NCBI RefSeq assembly: GCF_015291625.1
Contig: NZ_CP030047.1
Coordinates: forward strand, 6,262,001-6,326,000
DNA from: Bradyrhizobium sp. CCBAU 53421
GTDB taxonomy: Bacteria; Pseudomonadota; Alphaproteobacteria; Rhizobiales; Xanthobacteraceae
Reading direction: 5' to 3'
Length of the DNA stretch: 64,000 nucleotides
Position 1 is the stretch's first letter. Each line of letters begins with the position of its first letter. The position numbers and the translations under genes are program-made. Under the pieces are notes generated by a model. It made no database searches. It was not told where the DNA came from and saw nothing but the letters and a program-made list of their open reading frames with translations. This document shows, in pieces, positions 26,727 through 36,527 of this stretch.

Positions 26727-27341
26727 TTACCGGAGGAAGCGATCGAGCAGCGCGTCGGCGGTGGCTTGCGACGTGCTCCGCGCCGGAGCCGTTTTGGCGA
26801 CCACGCGCAGCCCCCAAAGGAAACAGATCAGAATTCGGGCGGCACTCGACGGCTCGACGCCAGCGGCCAACTTGCCCGCGGTCTCCGCACGGGAAAATGC
26901 GTCCGCCACCCTGGCCTCCATGATCTTGAAGAAGCTCGCGAAGCGACGACCAACTTCGGCATCCTGGCCAGCCAGTTCCATCGCCGTCGCCACCAACAGG
27001 CAGCCGCGCCGGCCATTGGCACCGCACGCGCGCTCGACGTAACCGGCGAGATAGGCCCGCAGGCCATCGACCGGATCTCTGCCTGGATCGAGTTCGTCAT
27101 CCATCCGGGTCAGGGCATCGGCAATGTAGCGATCGAGTGCGCGCAGGAACAGCGAGTGCTTGTCGCCGAAAGCGGCGTAGAGGCTGCCGCGCGAGAGTCT
27201 TGTCGCACGCAGCAGGTCCGGCAGCGCGGTGGCATGATAGCCGCGCGACCAGAACACATTCATCGCGCGCTCGACGGCGGCGTCCATGTCGAAACTTCGC
27301 GGGCGACCACGGGGCGCCTGCATGGTGATCTGGCGGCTCAT
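26727..27341 (-). CDS. TetR-family regulator
   Basis: 204 residues from the ATG at 27341; a later ATG at 27323 is possible. The N-terminal TetR HTH (about 12-65) reads RGRPRSFDMDAAVERAM, GYHATALPDLLRATRLSRGSLYAAFGDKHSLF. The C-terminal ligand domain has CLLVATAMELAGQD with a Cys-containing helix (ERACGANGRRGCLL), as in the subgroup that senses electrophiles or drugs. It is first in a two-gene unit with the EamA exporter and is expected to repress both itself and the exporter through the two palindromes. Confidence 0.85.
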   Translation of the reverse strand: MSRQITMQAPRGRPRSFDMDAAVERAMNVFWSRGYHATALPDLLRATRLSRGSLYAAFGDKHSLFLRALDRYIADALTRMDDELDPGRDPVDGLRAYLAGYVERACGANGRRGCLLVATAMELAGQDAEVGRRFASFFKIMEARVADAFSRAETAGKLAAGVEPSSAARILICFLWGLRVVAKTAPARSTSQATADALLDRFLR

Positions 27342-27682
27342 CACGGATATATAGACCAATTGGTCCATATATCGCAAGGGATCGTTTCAGTGATTTTCGA
27401 CTGCCGCGTAAGATGGGTCGAGCGGAGTGCGGGTGGCTTTCCCTTCGTCATTCCGGGGCTCGCGCAGCGAGAGCTGCGGAATCCTTTCCACCACTTCCGC
27501 AAGGCTCGGAGGAAATGCGCCGCGAGAACGAGGACGTATGGTTGACACGTCGCGTAACAATTGCGCACGGGAGCCAGGACGACGGCGTGATTTCGGTGCA
27601 ATGATGCAATTGCAACTGATTGGCGATTGCGTGTTTGGGAACGACACTTGATGTTCACGGTTGGCCTGCTACACCGCCGCCC
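27342..27682. other. Intergenic region with TetR operator and repeat remnants
   Basis: It holds the TetR operator at 27354-27365, a half copy of repeat family B (about 27405-27445) and an imperfect palindrome CATTCCGGGGCTCGCGCAGCG / GCTGCGGAATCC (27450-27487) of a type common in this kind of genome. Short frames here are not coding. Confidence 0.5.
27354..27365 (-). promoter_or_regulatory. TetR-type operator before the TetR gene
   Basis: GACCAATTGGTC, perfect 12-base palindrome flanked by ATATA and ATATAT, 13 bases before the TetR start codon; a suitable place for autorepression. Confidence 0.7.
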
Positions 27683-29071
27683 ATGAACTCTTCCAGCACC
27701 AGCGCATCCAGCACCAAGACATCCGTCGCCGCGATCTCGATCCTCGCCAGCGGCAGCATGGCCGCGGCGAAGTTCGTCGTCGGGATCGCGATCGGATCGC
27801 TGGCGCTGATCTCCGAGGCGCTGCACTCGACGATCGACCTGGTCGCCACCATCATCACCTGGGCGGTGGTGCGGGTGTCGGACCAGCCGGCCGACGCCGA
27901 GCATCATTACGGCCATGGCAAGTTCGAGAGCGTCTCGGCGCTCGGCATCATCGCCCTGCTCTATGTGCTGGCCGGCGGCATCCTGGTGCAGGCCTACAGC
28001 CATTTGCGCGAGGGCGCGCCGCCGCCGTCGATCTCGGCCATCCCCTTCATCGTCCTCGTCCTCGATATCGGCGTCAATTTGTGGCGCGCCCGCGCGCTGC
28101 ATCGTGCCGCGCGCGACACCAAGAGCCAGGCGCTGGCCGCCGACGCGTTGCATTTCGCTTCCGACGTGATGGGCTCCGCGGCCGTGATCGTCGGCCTGGT
28201 GCTGGCGGGCTTCGGCTTCTGGTGGGGTGATGCGGCGGCGGCCATCGCGGTCGCCGTGATGATCGCCCTGCTCGGCCTGCGCATGGCCCGCGAGACCGTC
28301 GAGACCCTGCTCGACCGCGCCCCCGAAGGCGCGCTGGAAAAGGCCACCGCCGCCATCAAGGCGGTGCCTGGCGTGGTCGACGTCGACCGCCTGCGGGTCC
28401 GCATGGTCGGCGCCACGCATTTCATCGACGCCATCGCCAAGGTACCGCGCACCTACCCGATCGACCGCGTCGAGGACATCAAGCGCCGGGCGCAGGCCGC
28501 GATGACCAAGACGTTCGGCGATGCCGACCTCACCTTCACCGCGGTACCGGTGGCGCGCGACAATGAGAGCGTGCGCGAACGCATCATGGTGATCGCGCGC
28601 AACTCCGGTCTCGCCATTCACCACGTCACCGTGCACGACATCGGCGGCAAGCTGATCGTCGGCATCGACCTCGAGGTCGACAGCGACATGGCGCTTGACG
28701 CCGCCCACGACATCGCCCACGAGCTCGAGCGCGCGATCCGCGAGGATTTTGGCGAGGACGTCGAGGTCGACACCCATATCGAGCCGCTCGAGCCGGAGCT
28801 GCCGTGGGGAACCGACGCCGCACCCGATCGCATCGAAGCCATCAAGGCCGCGCTGGCCGGCTTTGCCGATGGCGGCGCGATCCATGACATCCATAATGTG
28901 CGGGTCCGCAACACCGACGCCGGCGAGATCGTCAACTTCCATTGCCGCGCCGCGCCCTCGCTGAGTGTGATCAAGGTGCACGAAAGCGTCGACGAGATCG
29001 AACGCAAGCTGCGTCGCACGTTCCCCACCGTGAAGCGTGTGATCAGTCACGCAGAACCGGCGCGCGCGTAA
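27683..29071 (+). CDS. Cation diffusion facilitator with long cytoplasmic domain
   Basis: 462 residues. Six membrane helices (about 15-205) carry the two metal-site motifs HSTID (TM2) and HFASD (TM5), both H-x3-D as in Zn/Co/Fe exporters such as FieF. Two tandem cytoplasmic CDF dimerisation-like domains follow (about 210-290 and 300-455), making it longer than the usual 300 residues. GHGKFES between TM2 and TM3 is the family signature. It exports a divalent metal in exchange for protons. The ATG at 27683 begins the family homology. No metal-responsive operator was recognised. Confidence 0.85.
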   Translation: MNSSSTSASSTKTSVAAISILASGSMAAAKFVVGIAIGSLALISEALHSTIDLVATIITWAVVRVSDQPADAEHHYGHGKFESVSALGIIALLYVLAGGILVQAYSHLREGAPPPSISAIPFIVLVLDIGVNLWRARALHRAARDTKSQALAADALHFASDVMGSAAVIVGLVLAGFGFWWGDAAAAIAVAVMIALLGLRMARETVETLLDRAPEGALEKATAAIKAVPGVVDVDRLRVRMVGATHFIDAIAKVPRTYPIDRVEDIKRRAQAAMTKTFGDADLTFTAVPVARDNESVRERIMVIARNSGLAIHHVTVHDIGGKLIVGIDLEVDSDMALDAAHDIAHELERAIREDFGEDVEVDTHIEPLEPELPWGTDAAPDRIEAIKAALAGFADGGAIHDIHNVRVRNTDAGEIVNFHCRAAPSLSVIKVHESVDEIERKLRRTFPTVKRVISHAEPARA

Positions 29072-29144
29072 ATCTACGGAGCCGTTCCTGTTTCGGACTC
29101 ACTTTGCGCGACCTGATTCTGTTTTGGACAAGAATTATTTCGTA

Positions 29145-29159
29145 TTAACGAATCGTTGA
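29145..29159 (+). promoter_or_regulatory. CtrA-like box before the PleC-like kinase
   Basis: TTAA-CGAATCG-TTGA matches the CtrA consensus TTAA-N7-TTAA except for one base. It is 105 bases before the kinase start codon in an AT-rich stretch. Confidence 0.4.
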
Positions 29160-29263
29160 CTCTCGACAGTCTCGGAAATCTGGATTCAAATGATCATGAT
29201 TCGGATGCATCGTGGGGAGCATCCGATCCGGGTAAAAATCAGCTTAGAGCGGGGGTCTAAGGC

Positions 29264-31585
29264 ATGGCGCGCGCGCATGCAGCGAACGCGTGCGTCCAAT
29301 CCGATTCGATCAAAGGATTGGCGCAGTCGATCGCGAAACCGGCCTATCACAGGCTCTTGACGGCCGAGCCTGCACTGCGCCGCGCCGTTCCTACGCTGAT
29401 CATCGCCTTCCTCATCACGATTTGCCTCGGCGCCTTCGTCCAGGTCATCGACCAGAACCGCCAGAAGCGCGGCGCGATGAAGCGCGACCTGGCCGCGCTC
29501 TCCGACATCCTCGCCGAACGTCTCGACCGCCTGACCTCGGTGCGTCGCGACCGGCTCGCCAATATCGAGCGGATGCAGGAGCTGCTGCCCGATCTCATTC
29601 CCTCCTGGGGCATCGCCTATGGCCGCCACATCATCATCACCAGCGCCGATCATCGCGTGCTGGCGCGGGTGCCGATCGACGGCGCCGGCGAGAACGACCG
29701 CGTCCTCGACATCGTCTCCACCGCACAGCTCCTGATCGCCCCGGGCCAGCAGGGCGCGGTCAGCGACATGACCTTGCCGAACGGCGCCGGCGCGCTGGCG
29801 ATCTCGCAGCTCGTCAAGTCGCTGCCCGGCCAGGTCGTCGTCATCCAGGAGATGAACGAGCCGATCTGGGGATCGGACGCCGCGCTCTCGGTGACGCTGT
29901 CGGCGACCACGAGCTTCGTGGTGCTGATCCTCGGCTTCGCGTTCCACTGGCAATCGACCCGCGCCCGCGAGGGCGACCTGATCAACGACGCCGTGCGCGG
30001 CCGGATCGACACCGCGCTCAATCGCGGCCGCTGCGGCTTGTGGGACTGGGACCTGTCGCGCGGCCGGATCTTCTGGTCGCAGTCGATGTTCACCCTGCTC
30101 GGCCTCGATTCCCGCAACGACCTTCTCACCTTCGGCGAGGTCAACGCGCTGGTGAACTCCGACGACATCAACCTGTTCGACATCGCCGAGCAGCTGATCT
30201 CGGGCAAGATCGATCACATCGACCAGAGCTTCCGCATGCGCCATGTCGGCGGCCACTGGATCTGGCTGCGCGTCCGCTGCGAGCTCAGCCACGCTGCTGC
30301 CGACAGCGGCCTGCATCTGATCGGCATCGCCGTCGACATCACCGAGCAGAAGAGCCTCGCCGAGAAGTCGGTGGAAGCCGACCTTCGGCTGCGCGACGCG
30401 ATCGAGACCATTCCGGAAGCCTTCGTGCTCTGGGATGCCGAGGACCGCCTCGTGCTCTGCAACTCGCACTTCCAGCGGCTGCACAAGTTGCCGGATAGCG
30501 CAGTCAACCCCGGCACCTCCTATGAGACCGTGATCGAGGTCGGCAGCATGCCGGAGGTACGCACCCGCCTGCACGAAAGCGGCGTGCCGGCGCCCGGCGC
30601 CCGCACCTTCGAGGCCCAGCTCGACGACGGCAGCTGGCTGCATATCAGCGAGCGCCGCACCAAGGACGGCGGCTACGTCTCGGTCGGCACCGACATCACT
30701 CGCATCAAGGCGCACGAGCAGAAGCTGGTCGACAACGATCTGCGCCTGCGTGCCACCGTGATCGATTTGCAGCGCTCGCAATCCGAGCTGGAGCGCCAGG
30801 CCGTCGAGCTCGCCGACCTCGCCGAGAAGTACTCGCAGGAAAAGACCCGCGCCGAGGACGCCAACGCCGCGAAGTCGAAATTCCTCGCCAATATGAGCCA
30901 TGAGCTGCGCACGCCGCTCAACGCCATCATCGGCTTCTCCGAGATCATGGGCTCTGGCCTGTTCGGCACGCTCGGCTCGGACAAGTACGCGGAATACTGC
31001 CACGACATCCTGACCTCCGGAAAATACCTGCTCGAGGTCATCAACGACATTCTCGACATGTCGAAGATCGAAGCCGGCCGCATGAAGTTCGACATGGAGC
31101 CGCTCGACCTCTCCGGCATCCTCGCCGAGTCGCTGCGGGTGGTCTCCGGCCGCGCCGAGCACAAGGGCCTGTCGCTGGAATCGGATATCGAAAGCACGAT
31201 CTCGGTCGTCGCCGACCGCCGCTCGGTCAAGCAGATCATCGTCAACCTGCTCTCCAATGCGGTGAAGTTCACGCCGGACAACGGCCGCGTGCTGGTGCGC
31301 GGCCAGATGCTCGACGACTCGATCGTGCTGCTGATCGCCGACAGCGGCATCGGCATCGCACCGGACTCGCTGCGGCGGCTCGGCAAGCCGTTCGAGCAGG
31401 TCGAGAGCCAGCTCACCAAGAGCTACCAGGGCTCCGGCCTGGGCCTCGCGATCGCGCGCTCGCTCACCAACCTGCACGGCGGCTCGATGAAGCTGCGCTC
31501 AAAGCTCGGCGTCGGCACCGTGGTCCGCGTCACGCTGCCCCGCGATCCGCGCTCGCTGCAGACGAGGCTGCCGGAAGCGGCCTGA
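29264..31585 (+). CDS. PAS-domain sensor histidine kinase, PleC/DivJ-like
   Basis: 773 residues. TM1 (about 42-62) and TM2 (about 205-227) enclose a periplasmic sensor. Two to three PAS domains follow (CGLWDWDLSRGRIFWSQ; IETIPEAFVLWDAEDRL), then a coiled coil, HisKA with the phospho-acceptor in FLANMSHELRTPLNAIIGFSE and HATPase_c (NLLSNAVKFTP, GSGLGLAIARSLTNLHGG). The layout and HisKA sequence are those of PleC-type kinases, which control the cell-cycle regulator DivK/PleD in alphaproteobacteria. Assignment as the PleC orthologue is likely but not proven. It converges on opgH, with 7 bases between stops. Confidence 0.8.
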   Translation: MARAHAANACVQSDSIKGLAQSIAKPAYHRLLTAEPALRRAVPTLIIAFLITICLGAFVQVIDQNRQKRGAMKRDLAALSDILAERLDRLTSVRRDRLANIERMQELLPDLIPSWGIAYGRHIIITSADHRVLARVPIDGAGENDRVLDIVSTAQLLIAPGQQGAVSDMTLPNGAGALAISQLVKSLPGQVVVIQEMNEPIWGSDAALSVTLSATTSFVVLILGFAFHWQSTRAREGDLINDAVRGRIDTALNRGRCGLWDWDLSRGRIFWSQSMFTLLGLDSRNDLLTFGEVNALVNSDDINLFDIAEQLISGKIDHIDQSFRMRHVGGHWIWLRVRCELSHAAADSGLHLIGIAVDITEQKSLAEKSVEADLRLRDAIETIPEAFVLWDAEDRLVLCNSHFQRLHKLPDSAVNPGTSYETVIEVGSMPEVRTRLHESGVPAPGARTFEAQLDDGSWLHISERRTKDGGYVSVGTDITRIKAHEQKLVDNDLRLRATVIDLQRSQSELERQAVELADLAEKYSQEKTRAEDANAAKSKFLANMSHELRTPLNAIIGFSEIMGSGLFGTLGSDKYAEYCHDILTSGKYLLEVINDILDMSKIEAGRMKFDMEPLDLSGILAESLRVVSGRAEHKGLSLESDIESTISVVADRRSVKQIIVNLLSNAVKFTPDNGRVLVRGQMLDDSIVLLIADSGIGIAPDSLRRLGKPFEQVESQLTKSYQGSGLGLAIARSLTNLHGGSMKLRSKLGVGTVVRVTLPRDPRSLQTRLPEAA

Positions 31586-31592
31586 CCCCACG

Positions 31593-33713
31593 CTACTTTG
31601 CGAGCACCCCTTCCAGCAGGACGGAATCGCCGAGCACGGCAAGCGTCTCGCGCGGCGTGAGATGCGCGACCGCCTCGTCGAAGCTGTCGCTGGCCTCGAT
31701 CCGCGCCCGCGCTACCGCGAGATGAAGATCGATCTCGCCCGGACCGCCGCGCCGCGCCGGCGGCAGCGACGCGAGATGACGCCGCAGCAGGCCGGAATCC
31801 TGCCGGAGCATTGCGAGCGCGGGGGCGGATGCCTGGGCGGGCTGCGACGCCAGCTCGTTGGCACGGATCAGCACGCGCGGCGGCCCGCTCTCCTCCGGCG
31901 TCACGAACAGCGCGCGCATCGCGGGCTTCGCGGTCCAGGCGCCGATCGGAATCGCGAACAGCAGGCCAACGATCACCGGCGACATCCAGAGCAGCAGCGG
32001 CAATGACACCGCCCAGGCGCTGATCGCCATCGCGACACCGCAGGCGGTCGGGATGCCGTACTTGCGATAGAGCTCGCGTCGCTCGACCGCGCCATCGTCG
32101 CGCCGCTGCGTCTGCCAGCCCGCGTCGCGACCGAGCAGGATCTCGACCACGGCAATCGACTGGAACACCATCATGACCGGCGCGATCATCGCCGAGATCA
32201 GCACCTCGGCAATGACACCCGTCAGCGCCCGGAAGCCGCCGCCGAATTGCCGCCTTGTGTCCCGCCGCGTCAGCAGCAGGATGAAGCCGAGCAGCTTCGG
32301 CACGATCAGGAGCGCCATCGTCAGACCAAACACCCACGCAGCGAGCACGGGATCCTGCGCCGGCCAGTTCGGGAACAGCGAGAAGCCCTTCGGAAAATAT
32401 TCGGGGCGAATGAAGCGCGCCTGCAACGAGATCAGAATGCCGAGCAGCAGGAACGCAAGCCAGAGCGGCGCGGTGATGTAGGAGCCGATCCCGGTCATGA
32501 AATGCAGCCGCGAGATCCAGTGCAGGCGGCGCGTGGTCAGCACCGCGAGATGCTGCAGATTGCCCTGGCACCAGCGCCGGTCGCGCGCGGCAAAGTCCAG
32601 CAGCGACGGCGGCACCTCCTCGAAGCTGCCGCCGAGCGTCGGCGCCATGTAGATGCCCCAGCCGGCGCGCCGCATCAGTGCCGCCTCGACGAAATCATGG
32701 CTCAGGATATGGCCGCCGAACGGCTTGCGCCCGGAGAGTTCGGGCAACCCCGCCTGCTCCGCAAAGGCCTGGATCCTGATGATGGCGTTGTGCCCCCAGT
32801 AATTGCCCTCGGAGCCGTGCCACCACGCGACGCCTGCGGCGACCATCGGCCCGTAGAGCCGGCCGGCGAATTGCTGCAGGCGGCTGAACAGGCTGCGCGC
32901 ATTGACGATGACCGGCAGCGTCTGCAGCAGCGCCGCCTGCGGATTGGTCTCCATGGCATGGACCATCCGCACCATGGTGTCGCCCGACATCAGGCTGTCG
33001 GCGTCGAGCACGATCATGAACTGGTAGGCACCGCCAAACCGCGTGATCCACTCCCCGACATTGCCGGACTTCCGCGCGGTGTTGTCGGCGCGATGCCGGT
33101 AGTAGAGCCGGCCACCACCGCAGGCATCGCTGAGCGCGAGGAACGCCTGTTCCTCGGCGATCCAGATATCGGGATCGCGGGTGTCGCTCAGCACGAACCA
33201 GTCGAAGCTGTCAGCCTGTCCGGTCGCCTCGATGGACTCGTAGATGGCGTGCAGGCGCGCCATCAATTGATGCGGATTCTCGTTGTAGGTTGGCAGCAGC
33301 ACCGCGGTCCGGCTCGTAAGCTGCGGCAACGGACCATCGTCGCGGATCGGCAGGGAATTCCCGTTGCGCCGAAGCAGCACGAAGAAGCCGGCCAGCGCCG
33401 AAGCGAACGAAAACGCGATCCAGGCGAGCAGCGCCACGAACAGCACCAGCACCATGCCTTCCATGATCGTCACGCCGCCGACCTGGACCACCATGTACAT
33501 CTCGTAGGCGCCCGCACAGGTCAGCGCGACGGTCAGCATCAGGACGAACGCGCGGCGCACGAACATGCCCGCACCGACCGACACCGGCGTGCTCACCGCG
33601 CGCGGCGGCTGGCCGAGATCGGCCGCCGCCATCGCAAGCGGGCTCTCTCGTGGCAGGAAGCCTTCGGCCGCTGCCGCGACGTCGGGACGAGGCGACGTGA
33701 CTATGGCGCCCAT
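31593..33713 (-). CDS. opgH: Glucans biosynthesis glucosyltransferase H
   Basis: 706 residues, inner-membrane family-2 glycosyltransferase that makes the beta-1,2-linked backbone of osmoregulated periplasmic glucans from UDP-glucose. Two membrane helices precede the cytoplasmic catalytic domain, whose residues are visible as FDWFVLSDTRDPD, MIVLDADSLMSGD and the later RRWCQGNLQH (QxxRW-type) motif. Six or so helices follow. It overlaps the 3' end of opgG by 13 bases, as expected for an opgGH operon. The short C-terminal helical region is intact. Confidence 0.92.
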   Translation of the reverse strand: MGAIVTSPRPDVAAAAEGFLPRESPLAMAAADLGQPPRAVSTPVSVGAGMFVRRAFVLMLTVALTCAGAYEMYMVVQVGGVTIMEGMVLVLFVALLAWIAFSFASALAGFFVLLRRNGNSLPIRDDGPLPQLTSRTAVLLPTYNENPHQLMARLHAIYESIEATGQADSFDWFVLSDTRDPDIWIAEEQAFLALSDACGGGRLYYRHRADNTARKSGNVGEWITRFGGAYQFMIVLDADSLMSGDTMVRMVHAMETNPQAALLQTLPVIVNARSLFSRLQQFAGRLYGPMVAAGVAWWHGSEGNYWGHNAIIRIQAFAEQAGLPELSGRKPFGGHILSHDFVEAALMRRAGWGIYMAPTLGGSFEEVPPSLLDFAARDRRWCQGNLQHLAVLTTRRLHWISRLHFMTGIGSYITAPLWLAFLLLGILISLQARFIRPEYFPKGFSLFPNWPAQDPVLAAWVFGLTMALLIVPKLLGFILLLTRRDTRRQFGGGFRALTGVIAEVLISAMIAPVMMVFQSIAVVEILLGRDAGWQTQRRDDGAVERRELYRKYGIPTACGVAMAISAWAVSLPLLLWMSPVIVGLLFAIPIGAWTAKPAMRALFVTPEESGPPRVLIRANELASQPAQASAPALAMLRQDSGLLRRHLASLPPARRGGPGEIDLHLAVARARIEASDSFDEAVAHLTPRETLAVLGDSVLLEGVLAK

Positions 33714-35215
33714 CGATAGACCCAGATCTCCGAGAGCGGCTTGTCATCCTGCGCCAGATAGGCGCGCAGCTCGATCGGCTCCTTCTTGACGGCACACTGG
33801 AAGCTGAGCCGCCATCCGCCGGTATTCGGGTTCGGCTGCGTGACGATGTTGGTGATCTCGGCCTTCTCCGCCGACACGACGCCCTTGATGCTGGCGGGAT
33901 CGATCCCCTTCAAATTGTCGCCGAACAGGTCGAGCACGAACAGCTTGCTGTTCTCGCCATGCGCGCCGATACCACTGCGCGTGAAGCGCGCGAGCGAATG
34001 CGGCTTCGGCGCGTCAGGTCCCCAATGCAGCCGATAGGTGAGATTGGTCTCGCTCTTGGCCTTGAGCGGCGCCTTCGGCCGCCAGAACGCGGCGATGTTG
34101 TCGTGGATCTCCTCCTTGGTCGGAATCTCGAACAGGATCACCGCGCCCTCGCCCCAATCGCCGATCGGCTCGACCCACAGGCTCGGACGCTTCTCGAAGC
34201 TCGATTCGATGTCTTGATAGGCGAAGAAATTCTTCTCCCGCTGCATCAGCCCGAAGCCGTGCGGATTGATGTCCTGGAACGTGCTGATCTGCAGGTCGCG
34301 CGGATTGCTCAGCGGGCGCCACAGGCTCTCGCCCCTGCCGTTGTAGATCGCAAGCCCGTCGGAATCGTGCACCGACGGCCTGAAGTCATCGACCTCGTTG
34401 CGATCGTTGGGACCGAAGAAGAACATGCTGGTCATCGGTGCAACGCCGGCGTGCTCGAGATCGGCGCGCGGATAGAGCGATGCCTCGACATCGAACACGG
34501 TGGTCTTTCCCGGCCTGATCGTGAAGCGGTAGCTCGCCGCGCAGCTCTTGCTGTCGAGCAACGCGTGAATGACGAGGGATGTCGCGTTGGGCACCGGCCG
34601 TTCGAGCCAGAATGCCTTGAAGAACGGAAACTCCTCGCCCTTGGCCTCACCGGTATCGATCGACAGGCCGCGCGCCGACAGGCCATAGGTCTCGTCCTTG
34701 GCGACGGCGCGGAAATAGCTTGCGCCGAGAAAGACGCAGACCTCGTCGTAATAATCCGGCTTATTGATCGGCGCGTGGATGCGAAATCCGGCAAAGCCGA
34801 GGTCGGTCTCGGTGAACGCAGGCACGGTCTCGCCGAACGAGAACATGTCCTTGCTGTAGCCGACTTCGCTGACCTTGCCGTCCGCGACCTCGAAGATCTT
34901 GACCCTGTTCTTGTAGGCGAAGCCGCGGTGGAAGAACTGCGCCTCGAACGGCAGCCTCGCACCGCGCCACAGCGCACGCTCCGGCGCAAAGCGGATGGAG
35001 CGATACTGATCGTAAGTCAAATCGGTCAGGCCATTCGGCAACTTCTCGTCCGGCGCCTCGAACGACTTGCTGGCGAGATTGCGGGCGAGCTCCCGCACCA
35101 TCGAAGGGTTGAAGGGTGCATCAGACGTGTTCCCCGCCGCGGCGGTCGCCCGCTGCGGCAAGAGCATCAGTGCCGGCAACATGGCCGATCCGTGGAGTAA
35201 CTGGCGACGATTCAA
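33701..35215 (-). CDS. opgG: Periplasmic glucan biosynthesis protein G
   Basis: 504 residues, MdoG/OpgG family, needed in the periplasm for branching and export of osmoregulated glucans. The only usable starts are TTG codons. TTG at 35215 has AGGAG five bases upstream and gives a Tat-type signal (NRRQLLHGSAMLPALMLLPQRATA), so it is preferred to TTG at 35248. The beta-sandwich domain (about 45-400) includes LTYDQYRSIRF and MFFFGPNDR; the Ig-like C-terminal domain ends the protein. First gene of the operon with opgH. Confidence 0.9.
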   Translation of the reverse strand: MNRRQLLHGSAMLPALMLLPQRATAAAGNTSDAPFNPSMVRELARNLASKSFEAPDEKLPNGLTDLTYDQYRSIRFAPERALWRGARLPFEAQFFHRGFAYKNRVKIFEVADGKVSEVGYSKDMFSFGETVPAFTETDLGFAGFRIHAPINKPDYYDEVCVFLGASYFRAVAKDETYGLSARGLSIDTGEAKGEEFPFFKAFWLERPVPNATSLVIHALLDSKSCAASYRFTIRPGKTTVFDVEASLYPRADLEHAGVAPMTSMFFFGPNDRNEVDDFRPSVHDSDGLAIYNGRGESLWRPLSNPRDLQISTFQDINPHGFGLMQREKNFFAYQDIESSFEKRPSLWVEPIGDWGEGAVILFEIPTKEEIHDNIAAFWRPKAPLKAKSETNLTYRLHWGPDAPKPHSLARFTRSGIGAHGENSKLFVLDLFGDNLKGIDPASIKGVVSAEKAEITNIVTQPNPNTGGWRLSFQCAVKKEPIELRAYLAQDDKPLSEIWVYRWAP

Positions 35216-35374
35216 ATCGGCTCCTGCTTGCTGACCGGGACGCCGCAATGAAACCGCTCAACCCTCGCTGAGTTCCATGATTGACACGCGCGCAGGACGA
35301 TTGCTTCGCCGCGCGCCGAAGCGCGGCGATCATCTGAAGGGGAACCGTCGTGGAAGAGCCTCGATTGCCGCGCT

Positions 35375-36271
35375 TTAAGCGCTCTCGAGCTTCGGCGCGA
35401 CCTCGCGCGCGACCTGCACCAGGGCCGCGATCAAGGGCGTCATCGGATCACGCTGCGGGATCACGAGGCCGATGCTGTAGTCCACCACCGGATCGACGAT
35501 CGGAATGCTGCGCACCGCGTCGGCAAGGCCAAGCGTCTCGGCAAGCTTGGCGGGCATCACGCTGGCCCAGCGTCCGGTCTTCACGTGAGTGTAGAGCACC
35601 AGCAGCGAGTTCGACGTCAGCGTCGGCGTCGCCTCCGCACCGACCGAGGTCAGCGCGCGATCGATGATGCGGCGGTTCTGCATGTCGGGCGTCAGCAGGC
35701 ACAGCGGCACGGTGCCGACTTCCTTCCACGTCACCTGCTTGCGGTCGCCGAACATCGCATCCGGCGCCGTCAGCAGGCGATAGCTCTCGTTGTAGAGCGG
35801 GATGGTGCGAACCTTGCCGATCGGCTCGTTCTCGATGTAGGTCAGCCCGGCATCGACCTCGAGATTTTCAAGCAGACCGAGCACGTCGGCGGACGTGCAC
35901 GACTGGATGCGGAACCGTACATCGGGATGCCGCGCCCGGAACGGCGTGGTGAGCGAGGCCACCATGCCGAGCGCGGTCGGGATCGCCGCGATCCGGATCT
36001 CGCCCGACAGCTTGTCCTTGAGGCTGTTGATCTCCTGCTTCATCGCCCGCGCATCGCCGACGATGCGCCGCGCCCAGTCCAGCGTCCGCTCGCCCTCGGG
36101 CGTGAACCCCTGAAAACGCGATCCCCGCTGCACCAGCATGACGCCGAGGATCTCCTCGAGCTGCTTGAGGCTGGTCGACATGGTCGGCTGGGTGACGCCG
36201 CAGGCCTCCGCAGCCCGGCCGAAATGCCGCTCCTTGGCCAGCGCCAGCAGAAGTTCCAGCTTGTCGATCAA
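35375..36271 (-). CDS. LysR-family regulator, divergent from formate dehydrogenase
   Basis: 298 residues. The N-terminal winged HTH (1-60: LLLALAKERHFGRAAEACGVTQPTMSTSL) is followed by a periplasmic-binding-like effector domain (about 90-290; IRIAAIPTALGMVASL). The C-terminal effector half has GLADAVRSIPIVDP. It is divergent from fdsG with 256 bases between, as FdsR is beside fdsGBACD in Cupriavidus, so it probably controls the operon in response to formate. The intergenic region contains a CGATCC-C-GGATCG palindrome at 36396-36408. Confidence 0.85.
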   Translation of the reverse strand: MIDKLELLLALAKERHFGRAAEACGVTQPTMSTSLKQLEEILGVMLVQRGSRFQGFTPEGERTLDWARRIVGDARAMKQEINSLKDKLSGEIRIAAIPTALGMVASLTTPFRARHPDVRFRIQSCTSADVLGLLENLEVDAGLTYIENEPIGKVRTIPLYNESYRLLTAPDAMFGDRKQVTWKEVGTVPLCLLTPDMQNRRIIDRALTSVGAEATPTLTSNSLLVLYTHVKTGRWASVMPAKLAETLGLADAVRSIPIVDPVVDYSIGLVIPQRDPMTPLIAALVQVAREVAPKLESA

Positions 36272-36395
36272 GGTTCAAATCCCTTCGGAAAACGGCGCCC
36301 CAAGCGGCAGCCCGACGCGTCCATAGGTAGCACGATCGGGGCGCGATCCCGAAATCCAAAGCGCCCCGGAAGTGCGTGATTCCAGAACATTATTG

Positions 36396-36408
36396 CGATC
36401 CCGGATCG
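36396..36408. promoter_or_regulatory. 13-base palindrome between LysR gene and fdsG
   Basis: CGATCC-C-GGATCG, perfect arms, in the divergent promoter region. Its centre is about 130 bases from each start codon. A LysR target is plausible, but the T-N11-A core was not clearly seen. Confidence 0.3.
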
Positions 36409-36527
36409 TCCCATTCGGCAACGCTATTAATCGCGTTTCGCAATCGCCGCATGAGACAGCTTTATTGATGTTTCGAAGGATTCCAATTCTCATGTGCGCA
36501 GCAAAAAACTGATCGTGAGAAGCGCTG

